From: Chlorogloeopsis fritschii PCC 6912 | Lineage (GTDB): Bacteria > Cyanobacteriota > Cyanobacteriia > Cyanobacteriales > Nostocaceae | Reading direction: 5' to 3' | Assembly (NCBI RefSeq): GCF_000317285.1 | Contig: NZ_AJLN01000085.1 | Coordinates: 62,001 to 126,000 of the forward strand | DNA length: 64,000 nucleotides | Shown: positions 39,826-48,033 of the stretch, in pieces | How positions within the stretch are numbered: position 1 is the stretch's first letter | How the letters are laid out: each line of letters begins with the position of its first letter | The notes under the pieces: generated by a model | Database searches by the model: none | Told to the model about the DNA's origin: nothing | The model's input: only the letters and a program-made list of their open reading frames with translations | Program-made: the position numbers and the translations under genes

Positions 39826-39996
39826 AAGGGAACGGGTGAAGAGGACACGGAGAAAGAAGATTGGGGGACAAGGAGACAACCAGACAAGGAGAAGAATTCT
39901 TCCCCTCTGCCCCTGGTGCTTCTTTCCTAGTCCCTAGTCTCTAGTCCCTAGTCCCTATTTCTTCCTCCTGCCCTCTGCCTTCTTCTTGAGATAAAT
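39826..39996. repeat. Heptamer tandem repeats (CCCTAGT type)
   Basis: Reiterated cctagtccctagtctctagt units at about 39926-39958 sit within purine/pyrimidine-biased intergenic DNA, a typical STRR region of heterocystous cyanobacteria. Confidence 0.65.
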
Positions 39997-40410
39997 ATGG
40001 CTATCAAACTTACAAAACTACTGTCTGTATTAGCTATCATTCTTGTCCATTTCTTTTTCTTGCCAGAACTTGCTTGGGCAGAAATAGTGAAATTTAATAC
40101 TAATTCAACTGTAATTGTTGCCCAGATAGCCAACTCATCCCCACAGATGGAGCTGACTCCCCAAATGCGCCAACAACTCCAGGCTGTACGTCAGCGCAGA
40201 AACAGGGAAATTATGAAAGTTTTAGATTCTTCCCAAATTACTCAACTCAATCAAAATTTACGGACTGGTGATAATTTTGCTCAAGCTTTAGCAAAGTTAG
40301 AATTGCAGGGAGAACAGAAAGAACTAGTAGAGGCGATCGCAAAAATCAGCGATTTGAAAATCAAAAGAATTTTATCTCGTTATTCGCTACAAACAAGTCA
40401 AAAATACTAA
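39997..40410 (+). CDS. Small exported helical protein
   Basis: A 137-aa protein with a clear signal peptide (hydrophobic 9-22, likely cleavage after AWA, 26-28). The mature part is helical, with LTPQMRQQLQAVRQRRNREIM (about 53-73) and a second helix pair, reminiscent of Spy/CpxP-type periplasmic proteins without clear LTxxQ motifs. Function unknown. It is followed after 87 bp by cofG in the same direction. Confidence 0.65.
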   Translation: MAIKLTKLLSVLAIILVHFFFLPELAWAEIVKFNTNSTVIVAQIANSSPQMELTPQMRQQLQAVRQRRNREIMKVLDSSQITQLNQNLRTGDNFAQALAKLELQGEQKELVEAIAKISDLKIKRILSRYSLQTSQKY

Positions 40411-40497
40411 GTCCACGCACCATCTGGACTTTGTTTGTGTAGTAGCAAATTCTATTCGCCCAATCATTTCTTTCCCTTGGTTAGCAGTACTACTTCC

Positions 40498-41478
40498 ATG
40501 CCAAATTCCCATTCCCGCCAAGTTACTTATAGTCCTGCTTACACAATCGTTCCTACTTACGAATGCTTTAACCGCTGTAGTTACTGTAACTTTCGCAGCG
40601 AACCTGGCCAAAGTCCTTGGATGACAATAGCAGCAGCAGAAAGTATTCTTAAACCACTTCAACACCAAAATATCTGTGAAATTTTAATACTCAGTGGTGA
40701 AGTACACCCCCATTCATCGCAGCGCCAAGCATGGTTTGCGCGGATTTATGAATTGTGTCAATTAGCGCTATCACTTGGTTTTTTACCGCATACAAATGCT
40801 GGGCCATTGAGTTTTGCAGAAATGCAAAAGCTGAAAAATGTTAACGTTTCGATGGGGTTGATGTTAGAACAGTTAACCCCAGAATTACTGAAAACCGTGC
40901 ATAAATACGCACCGAGTAAAAAGCCAGAACTCAGGCTGCAACAATTAGAATGGGCGGGAGAATTACAGATTCCGTTTACAACAGGTTTGTTATTGGGAAT
41001 TGGAGAAAATGAAGCTGATTGGTGGGAGACATTAGTAGCGATCGCTAATCTCCATCACCGTTACCATCACATCCAAGAAGTCATCCTCCAGCCCCACAGC
41101 CCCGGAAGTCAGCAAAGTTTTGCAGCACCACCCTTCGATCCCCATCAACTACCAGAAGTAATTTTTCAGGCACGTCAAATTTTACCCTCAGATATTACTA
41201 TTCAAATACCGCCGAACTTAGTCAAAGATGAGCGCTGGTTAATCGCTTGTGTAGAAGCAGGTGCAAGAGACTTAGGCGGCATCGGGCCAAAAGATGAAGT
41301 GAATCCCGATTATCCTCATCTTCAGGAGCAGGAATTGAGAGAAATTTTACAGCCTGCGGGGTGGGAGTTAGTGCCAAGGTTACCAGTGTATCCGCAGTTT
41401 GATACCTGGTTGTCGGAGGAGTTACAAACAGCAGTGATGCGGTGGCGAAATACTTTAGCCCTAGTCTCTCTACTGTAA
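40498..41478 (+). CDS. cofG: 7,8-didemethyl-8-hydroxy-5-deazariboflavin synthase subunit CofG
   Basis: Radical SAM enzyme that, with CofH, makes the Fo (8-HDF) chromophore from tyrosine and a flavin precursor. The 326-aa protein has the cluster motif C23-x3-C27-x2-C30 (CFNRCSYC), LILSGEVHP and HTNAGPLS. Next come the HKYAPSKKPELRLQQL segment, TTGLLLGIGE, and the C-terminal QPHSPGSQQS and GGIGPKDEVNPD motifs. Start: the ATG at 40498 gives the normal length; an upstream in-frame TTG at 40435 is unlikely. Cyanobacteria use Fo as a photolyase antenna rather than for F420. cofH is not in this window. Confidence 0.92.
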   Translation: MPNSHSRQVTYSPAYTIVPTYECFNRCSYCNFRSEPGQSPWMTIAAAESILKPLQHQNICEILILSGEVHPHSSQRQAWFARIYELCQLALSLGFLPHTNAGPLSFAEMQKLKNVNVSMGLMLEQLTPELLKTVHKYAPSKKPELRLQQLEWAGELQIPFTTGLLLGIGENEADWWETLVAIANLHHRYHHIQEVILQPHSPGSQQSFAAPPFDPHQLPEVIFQARQILPSDITIQIPPNLVKDERWLIACVEAGARDLGGIGPKDEVNPDYPHLQEQELREILQPAGWELVPRLPVYPQFDTWLSEELQTAVMRWRNTLALVSLL

Positions 41479-41503
41479 GGCTACGGTGTACACACAAGTC
41501 TAT

Positions 41504-41619
41504 TTTTCTCATTACCATGCTCTGCATGGTGATGAAAACTCTGAGGCTCCGCCTCCTCTTCATGAGGCAGAGCCTCAATCAATGCTTTCTTGGGCTGCCA
41601 GCCTGGGAAAGAGAAAAAA
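41504..41619 (-). mobile_element. 111-bp dispersed element with two hairpins, copy 2
   Basis: An inverted near-identical copy of 32551-32661, starting 25 bp after the cofG stop. The difference is an extra 3 bp in the loop between the gaggcagagcctc and gaggctccgcctc arms. The near identity argues for recent spread. Confidence 0.75.
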
Positions 41620-41727
41620 GGGGGTTTGGAGTGATTAAATCATTTGTGTATATACCTTAACCCCTGTAAGGAGAGGCGAGTAAAAATTTTCGAGTTTTCT
41701 TATAATCCTTTTGTTAACAACTCTTTG

Positions 41728-42000
41728 AACCTCGTCAGCGAGTCTTTAAGCCTCGTTAATGAGTATCAGAACCTCACTGGCGAGTATTTGAGCTTTATTA
41801 ATAAGTATTAGAATCTCTTTCAAGAGTATTTAAGCTTCATGAATGAGTGTTAGAACCTCACTAGCGAGTATTTAAGCTTCATGAATGAGTATTGAAACTT
41901 AGTCAACAAGGATTAGAAGTCCGATAACGAGTATTAGAACTGCAGCAACGAGGAGCAGAATCTCGTCAACGAGTATCTAAACCTCGATGGGATAGGGGTA
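41728..42000 (+). repeat. Thirteen 21-bp degenerate tandem repeats with internal dyads
   Basis: Units begin at 41728 and recur every 21 bp without a phase break (41749, 41770 and so on to 41980). The consensus is roughly aacctcgtcaacgagtattta. Most units carry a small dyad, ctcg-tnaa-cgag. Read in one plus frame they encode degenerate heptapeptides of NLVNEYL type interrupted by several stops. They end about 50 bp before the chimeric pseudogene. A worn extra unit may precede at 41707. Confidence 0.8.
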
Positions 42001-42050
42001 GAGATAAAGTTCTAGGTTACTATAGCGCTAGGTTGGGGGGATTTTGAATT

Positions 42051-42436
42051 ATGACGCAAGACTTTGCGCTTTTAAGACGCTTATATAATGTTTTTGACCC
42101 ATTTCGACCCTTACCTGCAGGAGATCCAGCTTATGTTGATTGTCGAGAAGTGCGGGGAGAAGGCGACATCCTGGTAGAAATAGGTAGGGAAATACTATTT
42201 TCTGACAGGATGACTTGTCAACTTTATGCAGGTCATCGCGGTGCAGGAAAATCAACAGAATCTGGTATAACAAAGCTTGCTGTTATGCCTTACAAGGTAA
42301 TTTTGAGCAGGCAATAGAAGCTCTTGCACAAGCAATTAATGTCAATCCTGATGCATATCGAGAAATGGCAAAAACTGACTCTAATTTTGATAGTATTAGA
42401 GAAGATAAACGCTTTCAAGCATTAATTCAAGAGTAG
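42051..42436 (+). pseudogene. Chimeric remnant: P-loop ATPase start joined out of frame to a TPR end
   Basis: Frame 1 from the ATG at 42051 encodes LLRRLYNVFDPFRPLPAGDP and a Walker A GHRGAGKST, the start of a cyanobacterial ATPase family. It then breaks at about 42258. The other frame (from 42260) reads WYNKACCYALQGNFEQAIEAL, then INVNPDAYREMAKTDSNF, a typical terminal TPR, ending at 42436. Both halves belong to known protein types but are truncated and out of phase, which points to a deletion that fused two genes. Confidence 0.75.
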
Positions 42437-42494
42437 TTACTACGATGAATAATGAATATTGAGCAAGCAGTATTAGATAATTTAGGAAGACGAC

Positions 42495-42713
42495 TCATAC
42501 TGCTACTTCAATTTGCTGTAACCCTACAAACTGAGGTAAATCTTCCATTGAATCTTTGTATTCTTCTAAACACAACTCCAAAACTTCTTTGAGATTTTCC
42601 TTAAGTTCATCTAAAGTAGCACCCTGAGTATGAGCGCCTGGAATTCCAGGTACAATACCAACATATAATTTTGTTTCAGCATCCCATTCAATATAAGCTG
42701 TAAAAATTTTCAT
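42495..42713 (-). CDS. HicB-like antitoxin-type protein (orphan)
   Basis: A 72-aa protein of the HicB/UPF0150 family. The partial RNase-H-like fold motif [20 protein letters not shown] and the helix [13 protein letters not shown] are visible. HicB proteins normally pair with the small RNase toxin HicA. No HicA-like frame lies on either side, so it may neutralise a distant toxin or act alone. It lies 35 bp from a Uma2 gene in the same direction. Confidence 0.8.
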   Translation of the reverse strand: MKIFTAYIEWDAETKLYVGIVPGIPGAHTQGATLDELKENLKEVLELCLEEYKDSMEDLPQFVGLQQIEVAV

Positions 42714-42748
42714 AATTAGCTACCTAAAACTGAAAAACTTCCTCTTAC

Positions 42749-43378
42749 TTAAATCTGTTCTCTCACCCAATTCCGAAAATTTCGCGTCATCCCCATCACC
42801 CCAACTCTTTGACTTTCTTCCAAAAATCGCGGAATTCCATTTAAAGGCAATTGTGCAAAAGTGGGCGAATTACTGCACTCTACATACTGCCCTTGTTGCA
42901 GTTGATATATTCTCAGTACACCTTCTTCATAGCGCCAAAGTTCAGGAACACCTAAAGAAGCATATATCTGAAATTTATCCAGCGATGAACTAGTTAAGTC
43001 TATTTCTACTACTAAATCAGGTGGTGGATCGCTGTTCAAGTCAATTTCAAATTTATTCCTCACCTGTGCTTCATTCCGGATATAGTAGCTGCTATCTGGT
43101 TCCGCACTACGCCTCAAATCTTCCCGTTTTAGAGTTGTCGAACCTGTAGGAAAAATTTCTAAATTCAACTCTTCCCCTAGCACAAAAATTAAGCGCTCAA
43201 TTAAACATTTCCAATATTCGTGAGGCAAGAGTGGAGTCATGATTTCTAACATACCTTGGTCATAGGTAAGTCGAGAGGCTCGATCCTCTCCCATATCAGC
43301 TAGCATGGTTTCATAGGTCTGCCAGCTGATGTTTCTCAATACAACCCTTTGTGCCGAGGAAATGCGTGTAGTTACCAT
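42749..43378 (-). CDS. Uma2 family endonuclease-like protein
   Basis: A 209-aa DUF820/Uma2 protein, a PD-(D/E)xK-fold group greatly expanded in cyanobacteria. The core shows AEPDSSYYI, PPDLVVEIDLTSSS with the catalytic acidic residues, and a YASLGVPELWRY segment with GVLRIYQL. The biological role of the family is unsettled (mobile-DNA-associated, possible nuclease). It fits the accessory character of 41.5-43.4 kb. Confidence 0.85.
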   Translation of the reverse strand: MVTTRISSAQRVVLRNISWQTYETMLADMGEDRASRLTYDQGMLEIMTPLLPHEYWKCLIERLIFVLGEELNLEIFPTGSTTLKREDLRRSAEPDSSYYIRNEAQVRNKFEIDLNSDPPPDLVVEIDLTSSSLDKFQIYASLGVPELWRYEEGVLRIYQLQQGQYVECSNSPTFAQLPLNGIPRFLEESQRVGVMGMTRNFRNWVREQI

Positions 43379-43543
43379 TGCTCTATAGGGTGCAGGGCTT
43401 GATTACAAAATAGCGTTAAATCGTGATAACTGGAACAATTATCCCTAAAGCATCCCCCATTAGTAAGAGTTTTGACACAAAAACAGTATTGTAAAATATA
43501 AAAAGTAGGATTCGAGGAACCAGTTTACTGGTAAAAGACGCTT

Positions 43544-45289
43544 ATCGAGACTATCTTCGGTAATCTTCAGGGTTTAAAGTCTAGCCAGCTTAAGCAACTA
43601 CAGCGGCTGTATCACCAGCGCATTCCGGGCGATCGCATCACAACGCCTGAGTTTGCCCAGCGTTTGGCAGCAATCAGTACTGAAATCAATCAGCCTGTAT
43701 GTGCCTACCTCAATCGTCGTGGACAAGTTATCCGGGTAGGGGTAGGCACTGTGCGTCAAACGCAAATCCCACCACTAGAATTGCCCCGTTACGGTGCAGA
43801 ACGACTTAGCGGTATCCGTTGTATCGCCACTCAACTCAAGCCAGATTCACCCAGTGAAGCGGCATTGACAGCGATGGCACTACAGCGTCTCGATGCTCTA
43901 GTTGTGCTTAACGTTACGGGAACAGGATTTCAAAAGCGGGGTGGTGGAGTAACAGGTTACGTCAAAGAAGCTTTTTTAGCACACCTCGTCCCCCAAGAAT
44001 CTCGCGCCCTCATCACCAGTCCAGCTTCTGCCAAGCTAGAGGTGAGCAACGTTCAATCTCCTAGTTGGAGCGTGTCGCCACCCATGAGTTTGGATGTGCT
44101 CTCGCAGCAGGATTTTATCGAAATGGTGGAAGGGCTGGAAGAGGAATTCCAGCGGGAGTTTGTTGCCCAGGAAGTAAGTAGCGATCGCGATCGCGTAGTA
44201 ATTATCGGGGTAATGACCGATGATATGACACCTCAACAATTCCAAGACACTTTAGCAGAATTAGCACGATTAGTAGACACTGCTGGCGGAGAGGTGTTGC
44301 AGACTCTCTGGCAGAAGCGATCGCGCATTCATCCCCAAACTGTAGTCGGGGAAGGAAAAGTGCAAGAAATTGCCCTCACCGCCCAAACCTTGGGAGCTAA
44401 TCTTGTTGTCTTCGATCGCGATCTTTCACCTTCCCAAGCCCGTAATTTAGAAACTCAAATTGGTATCCGGGTAGTCGATCGCACCGAAGTAATTTTAGAT
44501 ATCTTTGCCCAACGCGCCCAGTCCCGTGCAGGTAAGCTGCAAGTAGAACTGGCACAGTTGGAATATATGCTGCCGCGACTGGCTGGTAGAGGTCAGGCAA
44601 TGTCCCGACTTGGTGGTGGTATTGGTACTCGCGGCCCTGGTGAAACTAAACTAGAAACCGAAAGACGTGCCATTGGGCGTCGTATTTCCCGCCTGCAACA
44701 AGAAGTAAACCAACTACAAGCCCATCGAGAACGGTTGCGCCAGCGACGGCAACATCGAGAAATTCCCTCGGTGGCGATCGTGGGTTATACCAACGCTGGC
44801 AAGTCTACTTTGCTGAATGCTCTAACTAACGCCGAGGTTTACACAGCTGACCAGTTGTTTGCCACCTTAGATCCAACTACGCGCCGCCTAGTAGTTCCCC
44901 ATGCAGCAACTGGCGAACCCCAAGAAATTCTAGTCACAGATACAGTAGGGTTCATTCACGAACTACCCGCATCCCTCATGGATGCCTTCCGCGCCACTTT
45001 AGAAGAAGTGACAGAAGCTGATGCCCTACTGCATTTAGTAGATTTATCTCATCCTGCTTGGTTGAGTCATATTCGCTCTGTGAGGGAAATTTTGGCGCAA
45101 ATGCCAGTAACACCTGGCCCCGCAGTAGTCGCTTTTAACAAGATTGACCAAGTAGACAGCGATACCCTCGCCCAAGCACGAGAAGAGTTTCCCTTGGGAG
45201 TATTTCTTTCCGCGCGTCAGCGTCTGGGGTTAGAAACCTTGCGTCAGCGCTTGGGTCAACTAGTTCAGTATGCCGTTGACTATCGGTAA
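43544..45289 (+). CDS. hflX: GTPase HflX
   Basis: Ribosome-splitting GTPase for stalled or heat-stressed ribosomes. The HflX N-terminal domain (including VVGEGKVQE and the glycine-rich GRGQAMSRLGGGIGTRGPGE) precedes the GTPase domain with GYTNAGKST, DTVGF and FNKID. Homology continues in frame upstream of the first canonical start (TTG 43664). Codons from 43547 read ETIFGNLQGLKSSQLKQLQ and continue into GDRITTPEFAQRLA, the expected HflX N-terminus. An in-frame stop lies at 43532, and between them there is no ATG, GTG or TTG. I set the start at the ATC at 43544, which replaces the expected ATG. The product would be 581 aa (541 aa from TTG). Confidence 0.85.
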   Translation: METIFGNLQGLKSSQLKQLQRLYHQRIPGDRITTPEFAQRLAAISTEINQPVCAYLNRRGQVIRVGVGTVRQTQIPPLELPRYGAERLSGIRCIATQLKPDSPSEAALTAMALQRLDALVVLNVTGTGFQKRGGGVTGYVKEAFLAHLVPQESRALITSPASAKLEVSNVQSPSWSVSPPMSLDVLSQQDFIEMVEGLEEEFQREFVAQEVSSDRDRVVIIGVMTDDMTPQQFQDTLAELARLVDTAGGEVLQTLWQKRSRIHPQTVVGEGKVQEIALTAQTLGANLVVFDRDLSPSQARNLETQIGIRVVDRTEVILDIFAQRAQSRAGKLQVELAQLEYMLPRLAGRGQAMSRLGGGIGTRGPGETKLETERRAIGRRISRLQQEVNQLQAHRERLRQRRQHREIPSVAIVGYTNAGKSTLLNALTNAEVYTADQLFATLDPTTRRLVVPHAATGEPQEILVTDTVGFIHELPASLMDAFRATLEEVTEADALLHLVDLSHPAWLSHIRSVREILAQMPVTPGPAVVAFNKIDQVDSDTLAQAREEFPLGVFLSARQRLGLETLRQRLGQLVQYAVDYR

Positions 45290-45326
45290 ATAAATAAACA
45301 AATTTCATTCTATCTTTAAATTTCAG

Positions 45327-45352
45327 AACTCAGTAGCAATACTGAGTTTTTT
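45327..45352 (+). terminator. Intrinsic terminator after hflX
   Basis: A perfect stem aactcagta/tactgagtt with a gcaa tetraloop runs into tttttt. It starts 37 bp past the hflX stop. Confidence 0.85.
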
Positions 45353-45542
45353 AATATTATGAAGCCAAAAAAAAAGTGTTTTTGAATATATAGACTGTAT
45401 TATCGACAACTTCTAGGTCAGTACTTAGGATTGGATAAGGCTCATTCAGGGGTTACTTTTAGCATGAGTTCGGTAGCAATTTACCATGTCTGTTTTTTAC
45501 TAGTTGAGTCTCACAATTCTGTTTTGCAAGTGCTGAATTAAC

Positions 45543-46271
45543 ATGAAAAATTTCTTTTCAATGTCAGTAGTACCATCCTTTTTGGCTGCTACTACTGTTC
45601 TAATAGCATCCTCTATTCTCGCTCCTGCCAATGCTGCTTCTTTATCTTTTACCATCGACGACTTCACCGGATCTGATACCAGAGTGAAGTTTACCTTGGA
45701 CGATCAAATAGCAGGATCGGGTAAAGTTCAATTTAAAGTAGATTATCTAGCAACTGGCAGTAACACTATCGCTGATATACGCGGTATTTTCTTCAACATT
45801 TTGGATGACTCGCTTCTTAGCGGTATTCAAGTCGCAGGTACGGATGTAACAGCCAGCAAATTTGGCCCGGCTGGGACAATTACCTCTGTTGGCAGTAGTA
45901 GCAACAATCTCAACGGCAATGGTAACCAGAGGAATTACTTTGATGCTGGAGTAGAAATTGGTAAGGAAGGTATAGGTGGAAACAAAGGCGACATTCAATC
46001 AACCACTTTTACCTTGTCCCATATTTCCAAAGCTTTAACTCTGGCTCAGTTTTCTGAGCAAAATTTTGGAGTGCGTCTGATGAGTGTAGGCTCTGGAAAT
46101 AGTCGTGAAGGAAGTAGCAAGCTCAAAGGCACGGCTCCTTACTACACTCCTCCTCCACCCCCTCCTCAAAAGGTACCCGAACATAGTGCAACCGCTGCTC
46201 TCGGTTTATTTGCTGCCGTAGGCACGTGGCGACTGATGAAGAAAAACAAACAGTTTCTTTCTCAGAATTAA
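45543..46271 (+). CDS. PEP-CTERM-like sorted exoprotein
   Basis: A 242-aa secreted protein. The signal peptide (about 1-31) ends PANAA. The mature part is beta-rich and Ser/Gly/Asn-rich, with a proline run (204-209). The C-terminal tripartite sorting signal has a VPEHS motif (VPEPS in the standard form), the hydrophobic helix ATAALGLFAAVGTW, and a basic RLMKKNK tail. This predicts processing by an exosortase and export to the cell surface. Function of the body unknown. A terminator-like hairpin follows at 46309-46343. Confidence 0.82.
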   Translation: MKNFFSMSVVPSFLAATTVLIASSILAPANAASLSFTIDDFTGSDTRVKFTLDDQIAGSGKVQFKVDYLATGSNTIADIRGIFFNILDDSLLSGIQVAGTDVTASKFGPAGTITSVGSSSNNLNGNGNQRNYFDAGVEIGKEGIGGNKGDIQSTTFTLSHISKALTLAQFSEQNFGVRLMSVGSGNSREGSSKLKGTAPYYTPPPPPPQKVPEHSATAALGLFAAVGTWRLMKKNKQFLSQN

Positions 46272-46308
46272 ACAACACTATTCAACTTATATTGACTTTA
46301 ATGACGAG

Positions 46309-46343
46309 GCTTAGAAGTGTATCAGCACTTTTAAGCTTTTTTT
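46309..46343 (+). terminator. Terminator after the PEP-CTERM-like gene
   Basis: The stem gcttagaagtg/cacttttaagc has small internal mismatches and a 6-nt loop, and is followed by seven Ts. Confidence 0.75.
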
Positions 46344-46397
46344 AGGACAGTGGATAGGGACTAGGGGCTAGGGACTAGGAATTATAACTTAACTGAG

Positions 46398-46539
46398 AGC
46401 TTGCACCGTTCTCAACAACCGTAAGGTGGAGAGAAGTCCTGCAGGCGGGTTTCCCGCCGTAGGGAACTTCGGAGCACTGTCCACAACGTAAAAATAAGGG
46501 TTTGAGGAAAGTTAGACAGTGCCCACCCTACAAAAATTG
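46398..46539 (+). mobile_element. GTAAGGTGGGCAC element with a 44-bp insert in its left end
   Basis: The element matches 60092-60187. Its left terminal repeat gtaaggtgg is broken by a 44-bp GC-rich insert (46430-46473, containing gcaggcgggtttcccgccg). It resumes gcactgtcc, runs through aaaataagggtttgaggaaa, and ends gacagtgcccaccctac. The second copy lacks the insert. It lies upstream of grxC, with heptamer-like repeats on both sides (46352-46380 and 46570-46615). Confidence 0.75.
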
Positions 46540-46667
46540 CTATACTCCGCGTCCCTTTGTCCGCTTGTCCTCTTCCCAATCCCCGATACCTAATACCCGA
46601 TCGCCAGTACCCACAGCCAGCAACAACATTCTAAAATTAAGAATTATTACGCTCAGTTGAGGAAGTT

Positions 46668-46940
46668 ATGGCTGCTAAAGTAGAAATTTACACTTGGAGT
46701 TCTTGCCCATTTTGTATTCGTGCCAAAAGCCTATTGAAGAAAAAAGGGGTGGAATTTGTCGAATACAGTATCGATGGCAACGAGGCAGCGCGCAACAAAA
46801 TGGCTCAAAGGGCAAATGGAAGGCGTTCTCTACCACAAATATTTATCAACGATTTTCATATTGGCGGGTGTGATGATATGTATGCTTTAGATGCTCAAGG
46901 CAAGCTAGATCCGCTACTTGCTTCTAGCAATAGTGTGTAG
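46668..46940 (+). CDS. grxC: Glutaredoxin 3
   Basis: A 90-aa glutathione-dependent thiol oxidoreductase. The active site is C13-PF-C16 (SSCPFCIRAK), followed by the cis-proline RRSLPQIFIND and the GG-C-D glutathione-binding motif. A strong GAGGAAG ribosome-binding site precedes the ATG. It is paired with gshB 112 bp downstream, a conserved cyanobacterial arrangement; both serve glutathione metabolism. Confidence 0.96.
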   Translation: MAAKVEIYTWSSCPFCIRAKSLLKKKGVEFVEYSIDGNEAARNKMAQRANGRRSLPQIFINDFHIGGCDDMYALDAQGKLDPLLASSNSV

Positions 46941-47052
46941 GATTGCCAGAGTAGCGATCGGGTTTTTCTGCAAAAGCGATCGCCAAGAAGCTAAATCATC
47001 AAGGGATAATTAAAAGTGACTTTGGAAGTTGCTGGCAATTGAGGCAGAAAGC

Positions 47053-48033
47053 GTGAAACTGGCTTTTATTATCGATCCTATCTCTACTCTTGACCCATGC
47101 CATGATACCAGCGTTGCCTTAATGGAAGCGGCGCATATTATGGGACACGAAGTTTGGATTGCCCAAGTTAATTCGTTAAGTGTGGTAGAAGGTAAAGCTT
47201 GGGCTGTCTTAGAACGTGTGGAGCTTGTGCCTATAGAACTGGTGGAGGGACGCTGGGTAGCGGCAAACCCTTGGTACAAGTTGAGCGATCGCACATTTAT
47301 GTGTTTGGAAACAATGGATGCCGTATTTATGCGGACAGATCCACCAGTTACAGTTCCCTACCTCTATGCCACTTATATTCTGGACTACATAGATCCAAAG
47401 AAAACTTTGGTGATTAATAATCCCAGTGGGATTCGAGCAGCAAACGAAAAAATGTATGCCCTTCAGTTTAGTAAAGTAATTCCAGAAACTATCGTTACCG
47501 CAGATAAACAGATTATTCGGCAATTTGTAGAAGCCAAAGAAACAGCGGTTCTCAAACCCCTTGGTAACAAAGCCGGCGAAGGAATTTTAATTTTGCAACC
47601 AAGCGATCGCAACTTCAACTCTATCATCGAACTTAGCACCCTCCAAGGTCGTGTGCCTGTTATGGTGCAAGAGTTTATCCCAGATGCTAAAGAAGGAGAC
47701 AAGCGAATAATTCTACTCAATGGCGAACCCATTGGTGCTGTTAATCGTCTTTCAGCAGCAGGTGAATTTCGCAACAACATGGCAACTGGTGGCACAGTTG
47801 CCAAAACTGACATTACCCCAAGAGAACACGAGATTTGCTCTCAAATAGCCGCAACTCTATGTCAAGATGGCTTAATTTTTGTCGGGATCGATGTTATTGG
47901 TGGCTATTTGACTGAAGTTAACGTCACAAGTCCCACAGGAGTGCGCGAAATAGATCGACTGGACGGCACTCGTCTTGGCCATGAAGTTATTAAATGGATT
48001 GAGCAGGCTCTACACAGTAAAAATAAAAAATAA
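47053..48033 (+). CDS. gshB: Glutathione synthetase
   Basis: ATP-grasp ligase joining gamma-glutamylcysteine and glycine. The 326-aa protein starts at GTG 47053 ((M)KLAFIIDP), preceded by GAGG at about 8 bp; the in-frame TTG at 47029 is less likely. Visible are the FMRTDPPV substrate loop, the ATP-grasp elements VLKPLGNKAGEGI and VQEFIPDAKEGDKRI, the RLSAAGEFRNNMATGG loop, and the metal-binding EVNVTSPTG. It is likely co-transcribed with grxC. Confidence 0.96.
   Translation: MKLAFIIDPISTLDPCHDTSVALMEAAHIMGHEVWIAQVNSLSVVEGKAWAVLERVELVPIELVEGRWVAANPWYKLSDRTFMCLETMDAVFMRTDPPVTVPYLYATYILDYIDPKKTLVINNPSGIRAANEKMYALQFSKVIPETIVTADKQIIRQFVEAKETAVLKPLGNKAGEGILILQPSDRNFNSIIELSTLQGRVPVMVQEFIPDAKEGDKRIILLNGEPIGAVNRLSAAGEFRNNMATGGTVAKTDITPREHEICSQIAATLCQDGLIFVGIDVIGGYLTEVNVTSPTGVREIDRLDGTRLGHEVIKWIEQALHSKNKK

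Noticed and set aside
41728-42000. CRISPR array
   Set aside because: Units are 21 bp, contiguous and degenerate, with no unique spacers and no cas genes nearby.
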